Assembly (NCBI GenBank): GCA_014281115.1
Contig: JACONQ010000008.1
Coordinates: 2,914,001-2,978,000 of the forward strand
Length of the DNA: 64,000 bases
Direction: 5' to 3'
Source of the DNA: Laburnicola sp. R22_1
Lineage: Eukaryota; Ascomycota; Dothideomycetes; Pleosporales; Didymosphaeriaceae
Positions 44,770 through 55,226 of this stretch are shown here, one piece after another. The position numbers and the translations under genes were made by a program. The notes beneath the pieces are model-generated. The model was not told where the DNA came from, made no database searches, and was given only the letters and a program-made list of their open reading frames with translations. The stretch's first letter is position 1, and each line of letters starts with the position of its first letter.

Positions 44770-47700
44770 TATGCCTAAGTATACTAGACTGTATAATTAG
44801 TATATTAAAGGAATAGAAATATTAGAGAAAATACTGCGTAAGGGAATAAGATCTATATATTAGAATAATAAGATTAATATAGCAAATAATTCTTCTTAGT
44901 TAGAAATATAATTGTACGCAGCATATACTATTACTAAGTATTATATATTATACTAGAAAGGGACAGCTTTCTTAGAGTTATTCTAGGAAGACTTTAAAGA
45001 ATAGGAAGAATACTATTTTTAGAGTTAGGCTGTGTGTATAAGAGAGAACTTATAGTAGTCTTAAGAGAAAAGGGTATTAAGCTAAGAATAGATACTAGAG
45101 CTATAAATACTAGTAAACTATATAAAGTAGCCTAAGGTAATATAAATACCACTTATATAATACTATCTTTACTAGCTTACTTAACTCCTTATATATAAAT
45201 ACTAAGGCTAATCTTAAAGATACCTAAGCTAGTTAGGCTGTTGCACAAACCTAAATAGAGCAAGCCGCTACTACTATAGGCACCTATATAGCTATAGGTC
45301 CCTATAAATATCTTAAGAGAACTTTTACACAAGTACTAAAGACAATTTTATTTGTATAAACAACTAAATAAACTACTACTTTTTATACATAGTACCTAAC
45401 TACTATTTTACTTATCTACTTGCGAATATTAAACGCTATATAGAATAGAGCTACTACTAGTTAAATGTAAATTATAGACACTATACTAATTTATATAAAC
45501 TAAGCCTATGCTATAATCTAACCTATACAAGCTTTTACCTAAGCATAACCTACCTTCTTAGAGAATTCTAGCTAAGAAGATAATCTAATTTTAAAAGGTA
45601 TAGAACAAGGATAATAACTATACTAGAGCTCTATACAATATTTTAGTAGATAAGACTAGGATCTTTATAGATCTATATTAACGCCTAGATATTACTAAGA
45701 ATTAATACCTAGATATCTTTCTAGATATTCTTACTAGCTATGCGGCACAGTATTACCTCTATACTATCTATCCTAGATAATTGTAAAAGTGCTTATATAA
45801 AGCACTTAAGAGTTACTTTAATACTATTATTAACTATAACTAGTATTAAATAGACTAGACTATAATAACTTTTATATAATACTAGCGCAAAAATCCTAAT
45901 AAGAGTCTGTATAAAGTCCTAGAGGTAATAATTAATAGGCTTATCCTCGCACAAAGAACATTAGGTGCAAACTTTACTAGGGAAATTCCTCTCTATACTA
46001 CTATTATATAAGTATGCCGCAAACACCTAGAGCTAGAGTAGGCTATATTTATCCCTAAGCCTACCTATAAAGCTCTATTTACTAATCTTTGTGCATTAAT
46101 CTAAGTTATAATTAATTACTAATCTAATTAGTATCTATAAAAGGCTAATACGTACTATACTAATTGCAAATATAACTTTCCTATATAAAAAGAGAGATTA
46201 CGAGACCCTTATAGATAAGAATTTTGCGGATAATTTATACTATTGTTATTGTAATTTAGATCCTAATTAAACAATATTTATATAAGACTAAAGAAGTTTT
46301 TTGTGTGCTATAAGAAAGATTATTAGTCTTCTAACTATTTGCGCGATAAGCGTACCTGCGTAATAAGATAGTATATTACCTTTTATAAAGAGTATAATAA
46401 TAAAACGCCTTTATATAAAACTGTTTAGTCCTATATTTAGGACATAGAAGGGTATATTAATAAGGAACCTGCTTCGCACAAAGAAGAGGAGCAAAGTAAA
46501 AATAATAAAAATAGCAATAATTAAGTGTTCTACCTAACTACTACTGCCTATCTTTACTATATAACTAGCAAACATATTTATAAAATAGAGCTAGAGGAGT
46601 ATATAGAATAGTTTATTCTTAAAGATTAATACTATATAATATACTAAGGTAAACTATAAGATATAGGTATAGTAAGAATTTCCACTATTAGCAAAGCATA
46701 GCTAGAGACATACATATAAGAGAATTCCTATACAAAGATTAATTAAATACCTAGTAATACTAATATTAGCTTTAGAGATTAGAACCTATAAGAATCTCTA
46801 GAAACTATACAAATTACAAATCTAATAGGAATAGTTACCTACTATATTCTAGACACTCTAATACTATTCCTACTATTACTAGCAGATGCTAATAAGCTAG
46901 GTGCCTACTTTAATAATATTCTAGATATTATTATATAAAAGGATAGTATAACTATACCTATTATATACAAATAGGGACACTCTTTCTTTAATAATATTAA
47001 GGAAGAAACTATATCTTTCTTTACTAAATAAGAACTCTATTATCTTTATTAACAATTTGGATATTCCTATATAGAAAGACTTTAGAAGATGCTTACTAAT
47101 ACTAGCTATGAAGTAGATACTACTATACTAAATAAAATTTAGAAGTTATGCCACTACTATTAATTATATAAATAAGCCCCGCGTTGCTTTAAGTTTACTA
47201 TTAAGAATAACACCCACTTTAACTATAATATTATTATTAATATTATATGCATTAAAACTAGAGACGCACTATATATTATAGATATAAATACATTATTTTA
47301 AGCTGCAATCTTCTTAAAATTAATATCTATATAAGATGTGTGGGAAGCCCTCTATAGATGCTAGATTAATATCTACTAAGGTCTATCTAACTATATTATA
47401 TATAACCTAGGTATAAACTTTATATTAGATAAGTTTAGAAACTATATAAAGATTATTAGCGTAACTTATAGGTAGATGCCTATAGAAGTATATTAGGTAA
47501 TAGGAAAGATTAAGTATTTGTATGCACTCCTCTATAAAGCCTTTAATATTCTTAAGGCTAAACTAGAAGATTATATAGATAAGAAGAACATTCTCTAAAT
47601 AGCTATTAAAGCTATTAATAACACTATAGGCCTAGATAGCCTTATACTTACACTACTAGTCTTTAGCGCATATTCTAGAATTAGTATAGATTCTCTCCTA

Positions 47701-48249
47701 TTACCTAGTATTATCGCATATATAAATACTATATAAAAGGCAATAAAAATATTATAAAAGAAAAGAGATAAGACTAATATTAATTATGTGCTAAACACCT
47801 ATAATAGTCTATTAGCAGCGCACAAAGTCCTTAAGCTCCTACTTAAATTTAAGGTTATAGTCTAAAGAGAGAAAGAGGAATAGATAGGCCTATATAAGAT
47901 TAAGGGCATTAAGGACAAAAATATAATCTTTAACCTAAAGAATAGTCTAGTAAAGTTTCGCTATACGCAAGTTAAGCTATACTATTATAAAGAAGATTAC
48001 ACTCTTTTACTATTATATAAAATAGATAATATTGCCCCTATATAAAGGGATCCTCTAGAGAAGAGGAGGAGAGGCTACCTAAGAAAGGATATTGCATTCC
48101 TTTCCTAAAAGGAGATACGCAATTAGGAACTGTCTCTAAAGCTCTATATAGAAGATATAATTACAACACCTAAAGCACCTTTTAAAGAGTTAGACTATAT
48201 AGAGATAGATGCTCTAATTGCTAATAGTATATTTAAGATTCTTCTCTTT
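44770..48249 (+). pseudogene. copia gag-integrase half of the polyprotein, broken by stops
   Basis: Gag trace from about 44,770, including a zinc-knuckle-like KKFFVCYKKD segment followed by SSNY near 46,295-46,345 (original Cys and His partly lost) and a YIQDIEG segment after it. The integrase is clear from about 47,140: CHYYQLYKQAPRCFKFTIKN, then NTHFNYNIIINIICIK, INTLFQAAIFLK, VWEALYRC, YNLGINFILDKFR and a PIEVYQVIGKIKYLYA segment, typical of fungal copia integrases. Stops are at Gln and Trp sites. The frame is cut at 48249 by the TA-flanked transposon and continues after 50364. Confidence 0.85.
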
Positions 48250-48250
48250 A

Positions 48251-48301
48251 ACGTGTCTGTGCGCGTGCCGAGCCACTTCGCGTGCCGAGCCACCCAACAC
48301 C
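48251..48301. repeat. left TIR of copy C
   Basis: 51 bp; contains CGCGTGCCGAGCCAC twice, 17 bp apart (offsets 12 and 29), the same layout as copy A. Confidence 0.93.
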
Positions 48302-48349
48302 AAAACGCTAAATAATCGCCTGAATTTGACGCGTTATAACTCCACCAAT

Positions 48350-50209
48350 ATGGGGGCAATCGAGGATGCGATTGCAGCTATTGAATCTTTAAATCCAGGG
48401 GGATTATTTTCGTATAGAAATATTGCTGCCACCTACAGTGTAGATCGAACTACGTTATCCCAAAGACACAAGCGCGTTCAGGCACCAAATAAAGCCAAGA
48501 ACATCAACCAGCAGAAACTCAACCCACAGCAAGAGCAGGAGCTTGTAAAATATATCAAAGGACTTACAGAGAGACATATACCACCTACTAAGGAGATAGT
48601 ACGAAATTTCGCCTCTACAGTAGCTAAGGAGGCAGTCAGCGAGAGCTGGGTTACCCGCTTTATTAACCAACACAGCATTCATCTTATCTCGCAATAGACA
48701 GTCAGCATAGACAGCAATCGCTACAAAGCTAATTCAGGGGATAAATATCGCCTCTACTTTCAGCTCCTACATAACAAGATTAATCAATATTAAATAGATC
48801 CTTATTATACCTACAATATGGATAAGAAAGGCTTTATAATCGGTGTTGTTAGCAGATTAAAGAGAATATTCAGCCGACAAATGTGGGAGAAGAAGGAGGT
48901 TAGGGCATCACTCCAGGATGGAAACTGCGCGTGGATCACGCTCCTAGCATGTATATGCGCCGATGGATCTGCTCTGCCTCCTAGCCTGATCTATAAGGCT
49001 GCCAACAAAGGCATCCAATCAGCCTAGGTAGAAGACATTAAGGCAGGAGAACATGAAGTCTTTACCACCTTATCACCCTCTGGCTGGACGAACAACAATA
49101 TTAGTCTTGCCTGGCTTGAACAGGTATTTGATCGCTGTACAAAAGAGAAGACTCGACAAGCATATTGGCTCCTAATCCTAGACGGCCATAGATCCCACAT
49201 TACAATGGATTTCATCGACTACTGTAATAAGCATAGGATCCTGCTTGCTATCCTGCCTCCTCATTCAACTTATACGCTTTAGCCACTTAACGTTGCAATG
49301 TTCAAGCCTCTATTAACTGCCTACTCAGCTAAGCTCTCGAAATACCTCAACGTAGGCCAAGGCCTAGTTTCTATTAAGAAGGGCAATTTCTTCCCACTAT
49401 TCTAGAAGGCATAGCAGGCCTCCTTCAAGGAATCAACAATCCTTAGCTCTTTTAGAGCAACAGGCATATCACCACCTAATCCTAATCTAATCCTCGATAG
49501 ATTCACTAGATCTCAAGAATTAAGAGAAAGCTCCTCATCCCTACTGAGCGATCATGATTGGAGAAAGGTGGATAGGCTCGTACGCTCTGCAGTTAAGGAT
49601 CAGAGTAGTAAGGATACGCAGAAGCTTCGTCAATCGCTCCACTATCTATCTATTCAAAATAAGCTACTCCACCACAATATTAATAGGCTTAGGGAGGCAC
49701 TGTCTACAAAGCAGAAGCGTAAGAAGAAGGGCAAAGCTCTAGATCTCCAACAGCGCAAGGAGTATCACAGTGGGTCAGTGTTCTGGTCACCTAGGAAGGT
49801 GAGAGAGGCACGTGTCCGTCAATCTATCAAGGAGCAGGAGGATAAGGAGCAGCAGCTTCAAAAAGCAGAGACAGTAGAGCTAAAGAAGGCAGCTAGACTA
49901 TACAAGGAGAAAATCTAGTAGGAAAAGCGTGCTGCGCGAGAGGCAGGGAAGGAGGCAAGAGAGAAGGAGAGAGCTAAAAAGGCAGCTTAGCGCGCTGCCT
50001 AGAAGTCTGCCCGCGACGCAAAAAAAGCTCTATAGTTATCTAAAAAGGGTAAGAGGAAGTCCTCTTAGCCATCTCTACAGAGCAGAAAACGTCAGAAACG
50101 TGTTGTTGATGCTTTAGATGTTGAGGAGTCCTTAGAGGGCGCATTTGCTGCCCCAACCGTCTCTACACGTCGCGGCCGCAATGTCAAGCTTCTAGACAGA
50201 TATAAATAG
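48350..50209 (+). pseudogene. pogo/Fot1-like transposase, broken by in-frame stops
   Basis: One frame of 620 codons. HTH (MGAIEDAIAAIESLNPGG), CENP-B-type HTH (PPTKEIVRNFASTVAKEA, then ESWVTRFINQHS), catalytic region YNMDKKGFIIG, LILDGHRSH and a LQPLD-type motif now reading L-stop-PLN (Gln to TAG and Asp to Asn in adjacent codons), coiled basic C terminus ending TRRGRNVKLLDRYK. At least ten internal stops, most aligning with Gln or Trp in copy A or in the family. The Glu after the first Asp is Lys, also G-to-A. Clearly the same family as 19544-21421, with similar length and the same domain ends. Confidence 0.92.
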
Positions 50210-50311
50210 TGCAAATTAATCGCAAGGATCTATTTAGTGCCCCTCTAGAAAATCCTGTAATAATATTAATTGTGGGTGGCTCTATAGCTTCATTTTTGCA
50301 TAAGCTGTTAT

Positions 50312-50362
50312 GGTGTTGGGTGGCTCGTCACGCGAAGTGGCTCGGCACGCGCACAGACACGT
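50312..50362. repeat. right TIR of copy C
   Basis: Inverted partner of 48251-48301 with one mismatch inside one of the two 15-bp motifs. Confidence 0.93.
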
Positions 50363-50364
50363 TA

Positions 50365-51830
50365 ACCTATCTAAGCATAAGGGTAGAATCTTTAACCTTT
50401 GCCTTATATAAGAAGTTAAGGGCAAGACTACTTAACTATATAAGAAATTCTATCTTATATTTACTAGCCACTCTAATAAGGAAAAGGACAAAATTCTTAC
50501 CTAATTACCTACTATCTAAAGGATAAGCTAGCGCCTACTTCTTATATTAGGAGCAAGCCTTTAGGCAACGTATAGAATGTATTTTAAACTATAAGACATT
50601 ACCTAGGCCTATATTTAGTCTACTAATAAACTAAACCGCACGCTTTATACTAGACTACTTAAGAAACTACGCATAAACTTTCTATAAGATACAATTTTCT
50701 ATATTATATAACCACTCTATAGTGTAGCTAAATTAGGTCTTTACTAGTTTAAGACCTACTATAACTACTATAAAGAGAAACTTAGTATAAAGACTTTATT
50801 ATACAACCTATATCTACTTATTACTAGTAAAGGAGAACACATCTTTAGGATTACTAGCCTTTAGATAAATAATATCCTTAGCATTATTAATAAGAACTTT
50901 GCATAAAGAGAAAAAGAAGAGCTAAAGAAAGTAGCCTTCTATGCGAAGAATAAGACTGTCCTTACTAAGGACTAACCTATTAAGTTTAATAGTAGAAGGA
51001 TTTAGCTTATGTATAATACTATAGTTCTTATATAGAAAGGTTAAGCAAAAGGCCTTTGCACAATTAATTCTAAAGATAAGAATACCGCTTAGAGGTATAT
51101 AGAGCAGCATATAAAAGGCGCCTATATTATATTTATGTGCTAACTAGAAGCTATATTTAATTTATCTATTGCCGCTTAAACTATATTATCCTTATATAAA
51201 GATATTAAGGTATTAAACGCACAAATCTAATAGCAGATTAATAATAGTAAGCGTGGTCTTACCTTTATACTATTAGATCTCTATCGCGCGAAGCTATTTA
51301 TCTTTACTAATAGCTTATTTACTAATAATAAGGATCTAAGCTTATAGCTAAAATTTCTAATCACTTTAGGCAATAAGTATTATATAGGTAATAGCGACAA
51401 CTTTAATATTCTAGCAAATATTATACACTAGAATTTAACTAAGTGTAAGAGAGTAATAAAGAGCATTCTTGCTAGTAAGCTATATAGTATAGTAGAAGGC
51501 TTTAATAATACTATTACTATTAGCACAACTCTCTAGAAGATTGTACGCACACTTAGTCTATCGCTAATTTCTATAGTTATTTATATAGATTTAAAGTCTC
51601 TCTATAACTACTTTATACAACTAGGAACTATAAATAAAAAGCGCCTTATAATTAATATTATATTACTCTGTAAATTATACAAGTACTGCGAGATCTTTAA
51701 GATTAGATAGATTAATAAAAAGAATAACCCTACTAATACTTATATAAAGAAGGCCCTAAACTAGGCTCTAGAGTTCTTAATCTTTAGTAATATCTTAATA
51801 ATTACTATTAAAGCATTAGTAGATCGCCTT
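50365..51830 (+). pseudogene. copia RT-RNase H half of the polyprotein, broken by stops
   Basis: Direct continuation of the frame interrupted at 48249. RT: a PTIQRISQRLLLIL segment, then AYIQSTNKLNRTLYTR, PLYSVAKLGLYQFKTYYNYY, and LQINNILSI near 50,860-50,880, where the family has a Gln-Thr-Asp-Asp motif (both Asp now Asn). RNase H: FIFTNSLFTNNKDLSL from about 51,300, KCKRVIKSILASKLYSIVEG near 51,450, then DLKSLYNYFIQLGTINKKRL and NNPTNTYIKKALNQ near 51,590-51,780. Typical fungal Ty1/copia end. Confidence 0.85.
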
Positions 51831-53232
51831 AAGCCTATCTATACAAGCTCTTTCTAGCCTTTATATAAGACTATTTCCTTATTATTTACTTATTCTTTTG
51901 CATAATATATTTGTATAATTCTTTCTACACGCACACATTACTTAAAAATACGCATTTTTCTATCTACTATTTGTATAGCAAGAGAAGAGACATAATATAT
52001 ATTTATTTAGAGAAGAGTCTTTTTTATTTTAGTATTAGTAGATAATGTCTAGTATTGTCTACCCTATTACTTTAGCCCTATCCTATACAATAATTTCACC
52101 TAGCATTATAGCTCTACTACACGCAAGAAATATATAATTCTACCTAAAAGCCTACTAGCGTACGGCACTTAGTAAAGGGCCTAGGCCTAGTTATACTACT
52201 ATAGCAGTAGGCGCACAAAGTGCCCCTAAGACAATCGCGCGACTAGACTAACAGCGCATAGAAATATTTTTCGCGCTAAATAACTTTAGTAGCCTATAGA
52301 CGTAGGTCTATACTAGTTAAAAGAATAATATTAATATTATGCAAAGGCATATGCGTAATATTAAGTTTCTAAGCCTATTTTAAAAGTTAGTATCTATATA
52401 AAAGCAAACCTGTAAGGAATAGGGAAACTTATATTAATAGAGATATTTTAAAAGAATATATAGTTCGCATAACAACTAGTAGGAAAGATAATATATATTT
52501 TTTTATCTAAAAGATTACGCATAATAAGATTAAAGCTAGAAAAGCCAACTTAGTTGCTAGCTAGTATAAGTGCTATTATCTATAGCAAGTTAGCACTATA
52601 CAAAGATAAGATATTATATAATAAAAGGCATAGTTTAGTACTATACAAAATAGAGGATTAGCTTAATAAAGAAAAAGAGAAAAGAGCTAGAAAAAAGGAA
52701 CACGTATAGAGAGATGTTTAAAGTAAAGAATAAGAGAGAGAAGAATAAAGAAAGGAAAGCCTACCTTATATATCTCTCTCTTCTATCTAGAGCTATAATT
52801 TCTACCCCTTACTAGCGTTTATCTCCCCCTTATCTAATGTTATATAATTGCCTAATATTACTGCCTAAATAGATAAGATAAATAGGTCTACCTATTATAT
52901 AAGAAATAAACTAAGTAAAAAGAACTCTATATAAACAATATATTATTACCGCAATCGTATTATTAACTGCGCAATCTTACTCTTAACTACTATTAGTTAG
53001 ACTACTACTCTACTACTAATAAGCCTAATTATGCCTTTAATAAATAGCAGCAAAGTATAATAAATAGTTACTTAATAGAATCTTCCTATTAACTAGAGTA
53101 AACTAGCTAGAGTAGGAGACATACAAATAGAGGAATAATAAATAGATAGGGTAAATATTAGTAAGTAGATAGTTTGTACAAAGAAAGGAAGAACTACTAA
53201 TAGTAACTTTAAAATAAAAAGTTACTAGTGTC
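51831..53232. other. sequence between copia RNase H and 3' LTR
   Basis: About 1.4 kb of AT-rich sequence with no recognised domain, presumably the non-coding 3' part of the plus-strand copia or a fragment of another insertion. Confidence 0.35.
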
Positions 53233-53515
53233 TGTACACTATATAGGCAAGGGCACCTAAGGGTATTAAGGTTTTAATATTACTATATAATAGTATTACG
53301 TAAAGATTATATAATACCTATGCGCCGCGGCCTATGCGCCGCAGGATCTTCTTCTTTCTATCTGTACCCTCTCTAGAAGCAAGCAATTAATACTAAGTCG
53401 TTTTATTATATTATTTTCTTTTCCTTATATAATTATCCTGTACACCCTCTATACTTGCTAATACAGAGTATTAGATATTAATGTCTGTATAGCTAGCTGT
53501 AGAGCCTATTTAATA
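53233..53515 (+). repeat. 3' LTR of the plus-strand copia
   Basis: About 283 bp matching 43901-44162. A CCTATGCGCCGC unit is duplicated in this copy, which explains part of the length difference. Confidence 0.82.
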
Positions 53516-53999
53516 ATATTAATTATAATCTCTTTATTTTTAAAGAGGTAGATAGTTCTAAACACGCGTATTTATATTATCTTCTTAGAGTCTTCTACTT
53601 AATTTTATAGATGTTTAATTTTGCCTTTGCCTTTAGTGTACTAGTAGGTTATCTGCTTTCTTTAGTATAGTTAAGCTCCTAGGGCTAAATTAAGAGGCAG
53701 CTATAGAGCTCTTAGGCTCTACACTTTAGAGAGAACGCTCTCTAGAATCTAATAGACTAGCTCGCCTAAATTAGTGTATCCTTTAGTAGCTATTAGTCTT
53801 TTTATAATTTATTAATTAATTATGCCCTAGATTGCCTAGCTCTAGCGTCTATTTAAAAGTTATAAGCCTTATATGCTCGCTTTAAACCATATAAATTCTT
53901 AGCTACTTACTAGCTAAGCTTACTGTCTGTATATTAGTCCTATTAGCTACTTAATTACTAGCCTAGCTAGCTATTCTCTTAGATTACTAGATAGAAGCA

Positions 54000-55000
54000 C
54001 TATTTTTTATTTGCTTAGTACTTACTTATTTATTTAATATAGTAAGAAGATTAAGAATATCTATAAACTCTTCTTCTAGATTATTAATCTCTCCTTTATA
54101 TAGGACTTTAACAATCTTTACTACTTTTTTATAGAGTATACCTTAATTAGCTTTGCTTTTATAGAATAACGTCTTATTAAATATAATATCGCGTATAGTA
54201 ATTATCTAATTAAGTACTAGAATCTATATCCTATAGAGATTTAATACTCTCTAACTAATAAGGTATCTAATATAGCCTCTAGGATTTACTTTAAATTTTT
54301 GTTTATTCTACCCTACTACTTAATCCCTTTTTAGAGGATATGCTTAGTAGCTATAGGCGTAAATTCTACTCTAATTAAAATAAAGATTAGCTGTTTATGC
54401 TTATATTTAAGCAGGCTTATACTAGCGAAAATACTGCCTAAACTAATTTTTAAGCACTTTATATAGTGCTTAAAAAGTATATAGAGCTGTTAGGCTCTTA
54501 CTATAGAGGTAAGTAGCTATATTTATAATCTTAGACTATATTTTAGTTAGTAGATTTGCGCTTTCTCTTATTTTTATAGCCTTAGTAATAATCTCTTACT
54601 CTACTTACTTAAGTGCTCTATTTAGTTTGTACGTATATAATAGGGTGTAGCTAATCTTAATTTCTTATCTATCTGTGTAGTCCTTATAGGCTAATTATCC
54701 TCTCTAGGGAAGAGTAGTATTATTATTATCCTAATAGATTATAACAATTTTTAGCTTATATTTATTTTCTACCTATTAGTTAGGCTTAGTTATTACTTAT
54801 ATAATCTTTAGTAAAGATTTTAATATAAGGTTATTATTATAGATCTTTTTACTAAATTCTTCCTTAATAATTAAGCTCTATAGCTTTCTAAGCTATTCTG
54901 CTAGAAAGTTAAATAGATTCTAAGAAATATAGTAAAATAGTCTTAAATATTATTTCTTTAGGCTTCTAGAGATTACTTTTATTATATATGTTATAAAATA
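54000..55000 (-). pseudogene. Ty1/copia integrase C-terminal remnant
   Basis: On the minus strand, read through stops: a PYYIRTN segment, KAIKIRESANLLTKIQSKII, ATYLYSKSLTALYTF, an AYPLQKGIK-type segment, then IPEAILDTLLVREYQISIGY, matching the IGYLVGYDSTNIYRIWIP region that ends fungal copia integrases, and the following IRTRDVIFNE-type end. Upstream half of the same element whose RT lies at 42090-43620. Confidence 0.78.
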
Positions 55001-55064
55001 ATACTAATAGCTCTTTCTCTAAGTGCTAAGAATATATATATTTTGCACATTTTAAACTAGAGCT

Positions 55065-55226
55065 TAAAGTGCTTATCAGAAAGAGAAACATCGCAGACCT
55101 TTTGGTATATGGTACAACGCTGTAAGGAAAAGCTGTGGGTGTGCTGAAAACGCATTGAAAAAGGTAAAGCAGCTCGGAGACAGACAGGTTGGGCCGGGGA
55201 CTGTTCGTTAGCACTAAAGTGCTTAT
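55065..55226. other. 138-bp GC-normal insert with 12-bp flanking direct repeats
   Basis: TAAAGTGCTTAT occurs at 55065-55076 and again at 55215-55226. The 138 bp between them are GC-normal with ordinary CA/TG content, in contrast to everything around, so this piece arrived after RIP. No TIRs, poly-A tail or known motif. On the minus strand it is open for about 45 codons, but that is probably chance. Confidence 0.75.

Larger units (their letters stand above)
48251..50362 (+). mobile_element. pogo/Fot1-like DNA transposon, copy C (same family as copy A)
   Basis: A complete 2,112-bp element: 51-bp TIRs (48251-48301 and 50312-50362, one mismatch) and TA duplications at 48249-48250 and 50363-50364. 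It sits inside the copia polyprotein. Lightly mutated compared with its host element. Confidence 0.93.
43901..53515 (+). mobile_element. Ty1/copia retrotransposon on the plus strand, split by a pogo-like element
   Basis: Direct repeats of about 262 and 283 bp at both ends act as LTRs; between them on the plus strand lie gag, integrase, RT and RNase H in copia order. Without the 2.1-kb DNA transposon the element would be about 7.5 kb. It lies between the integrase and RT traces of an oppositely oriented copia, so it appears to have inserted there. The exact ends (TGTACA start, TAATA end, from TAACA) are approximate and no matching 5-bp duplication is visible. Confidence 0.78.
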
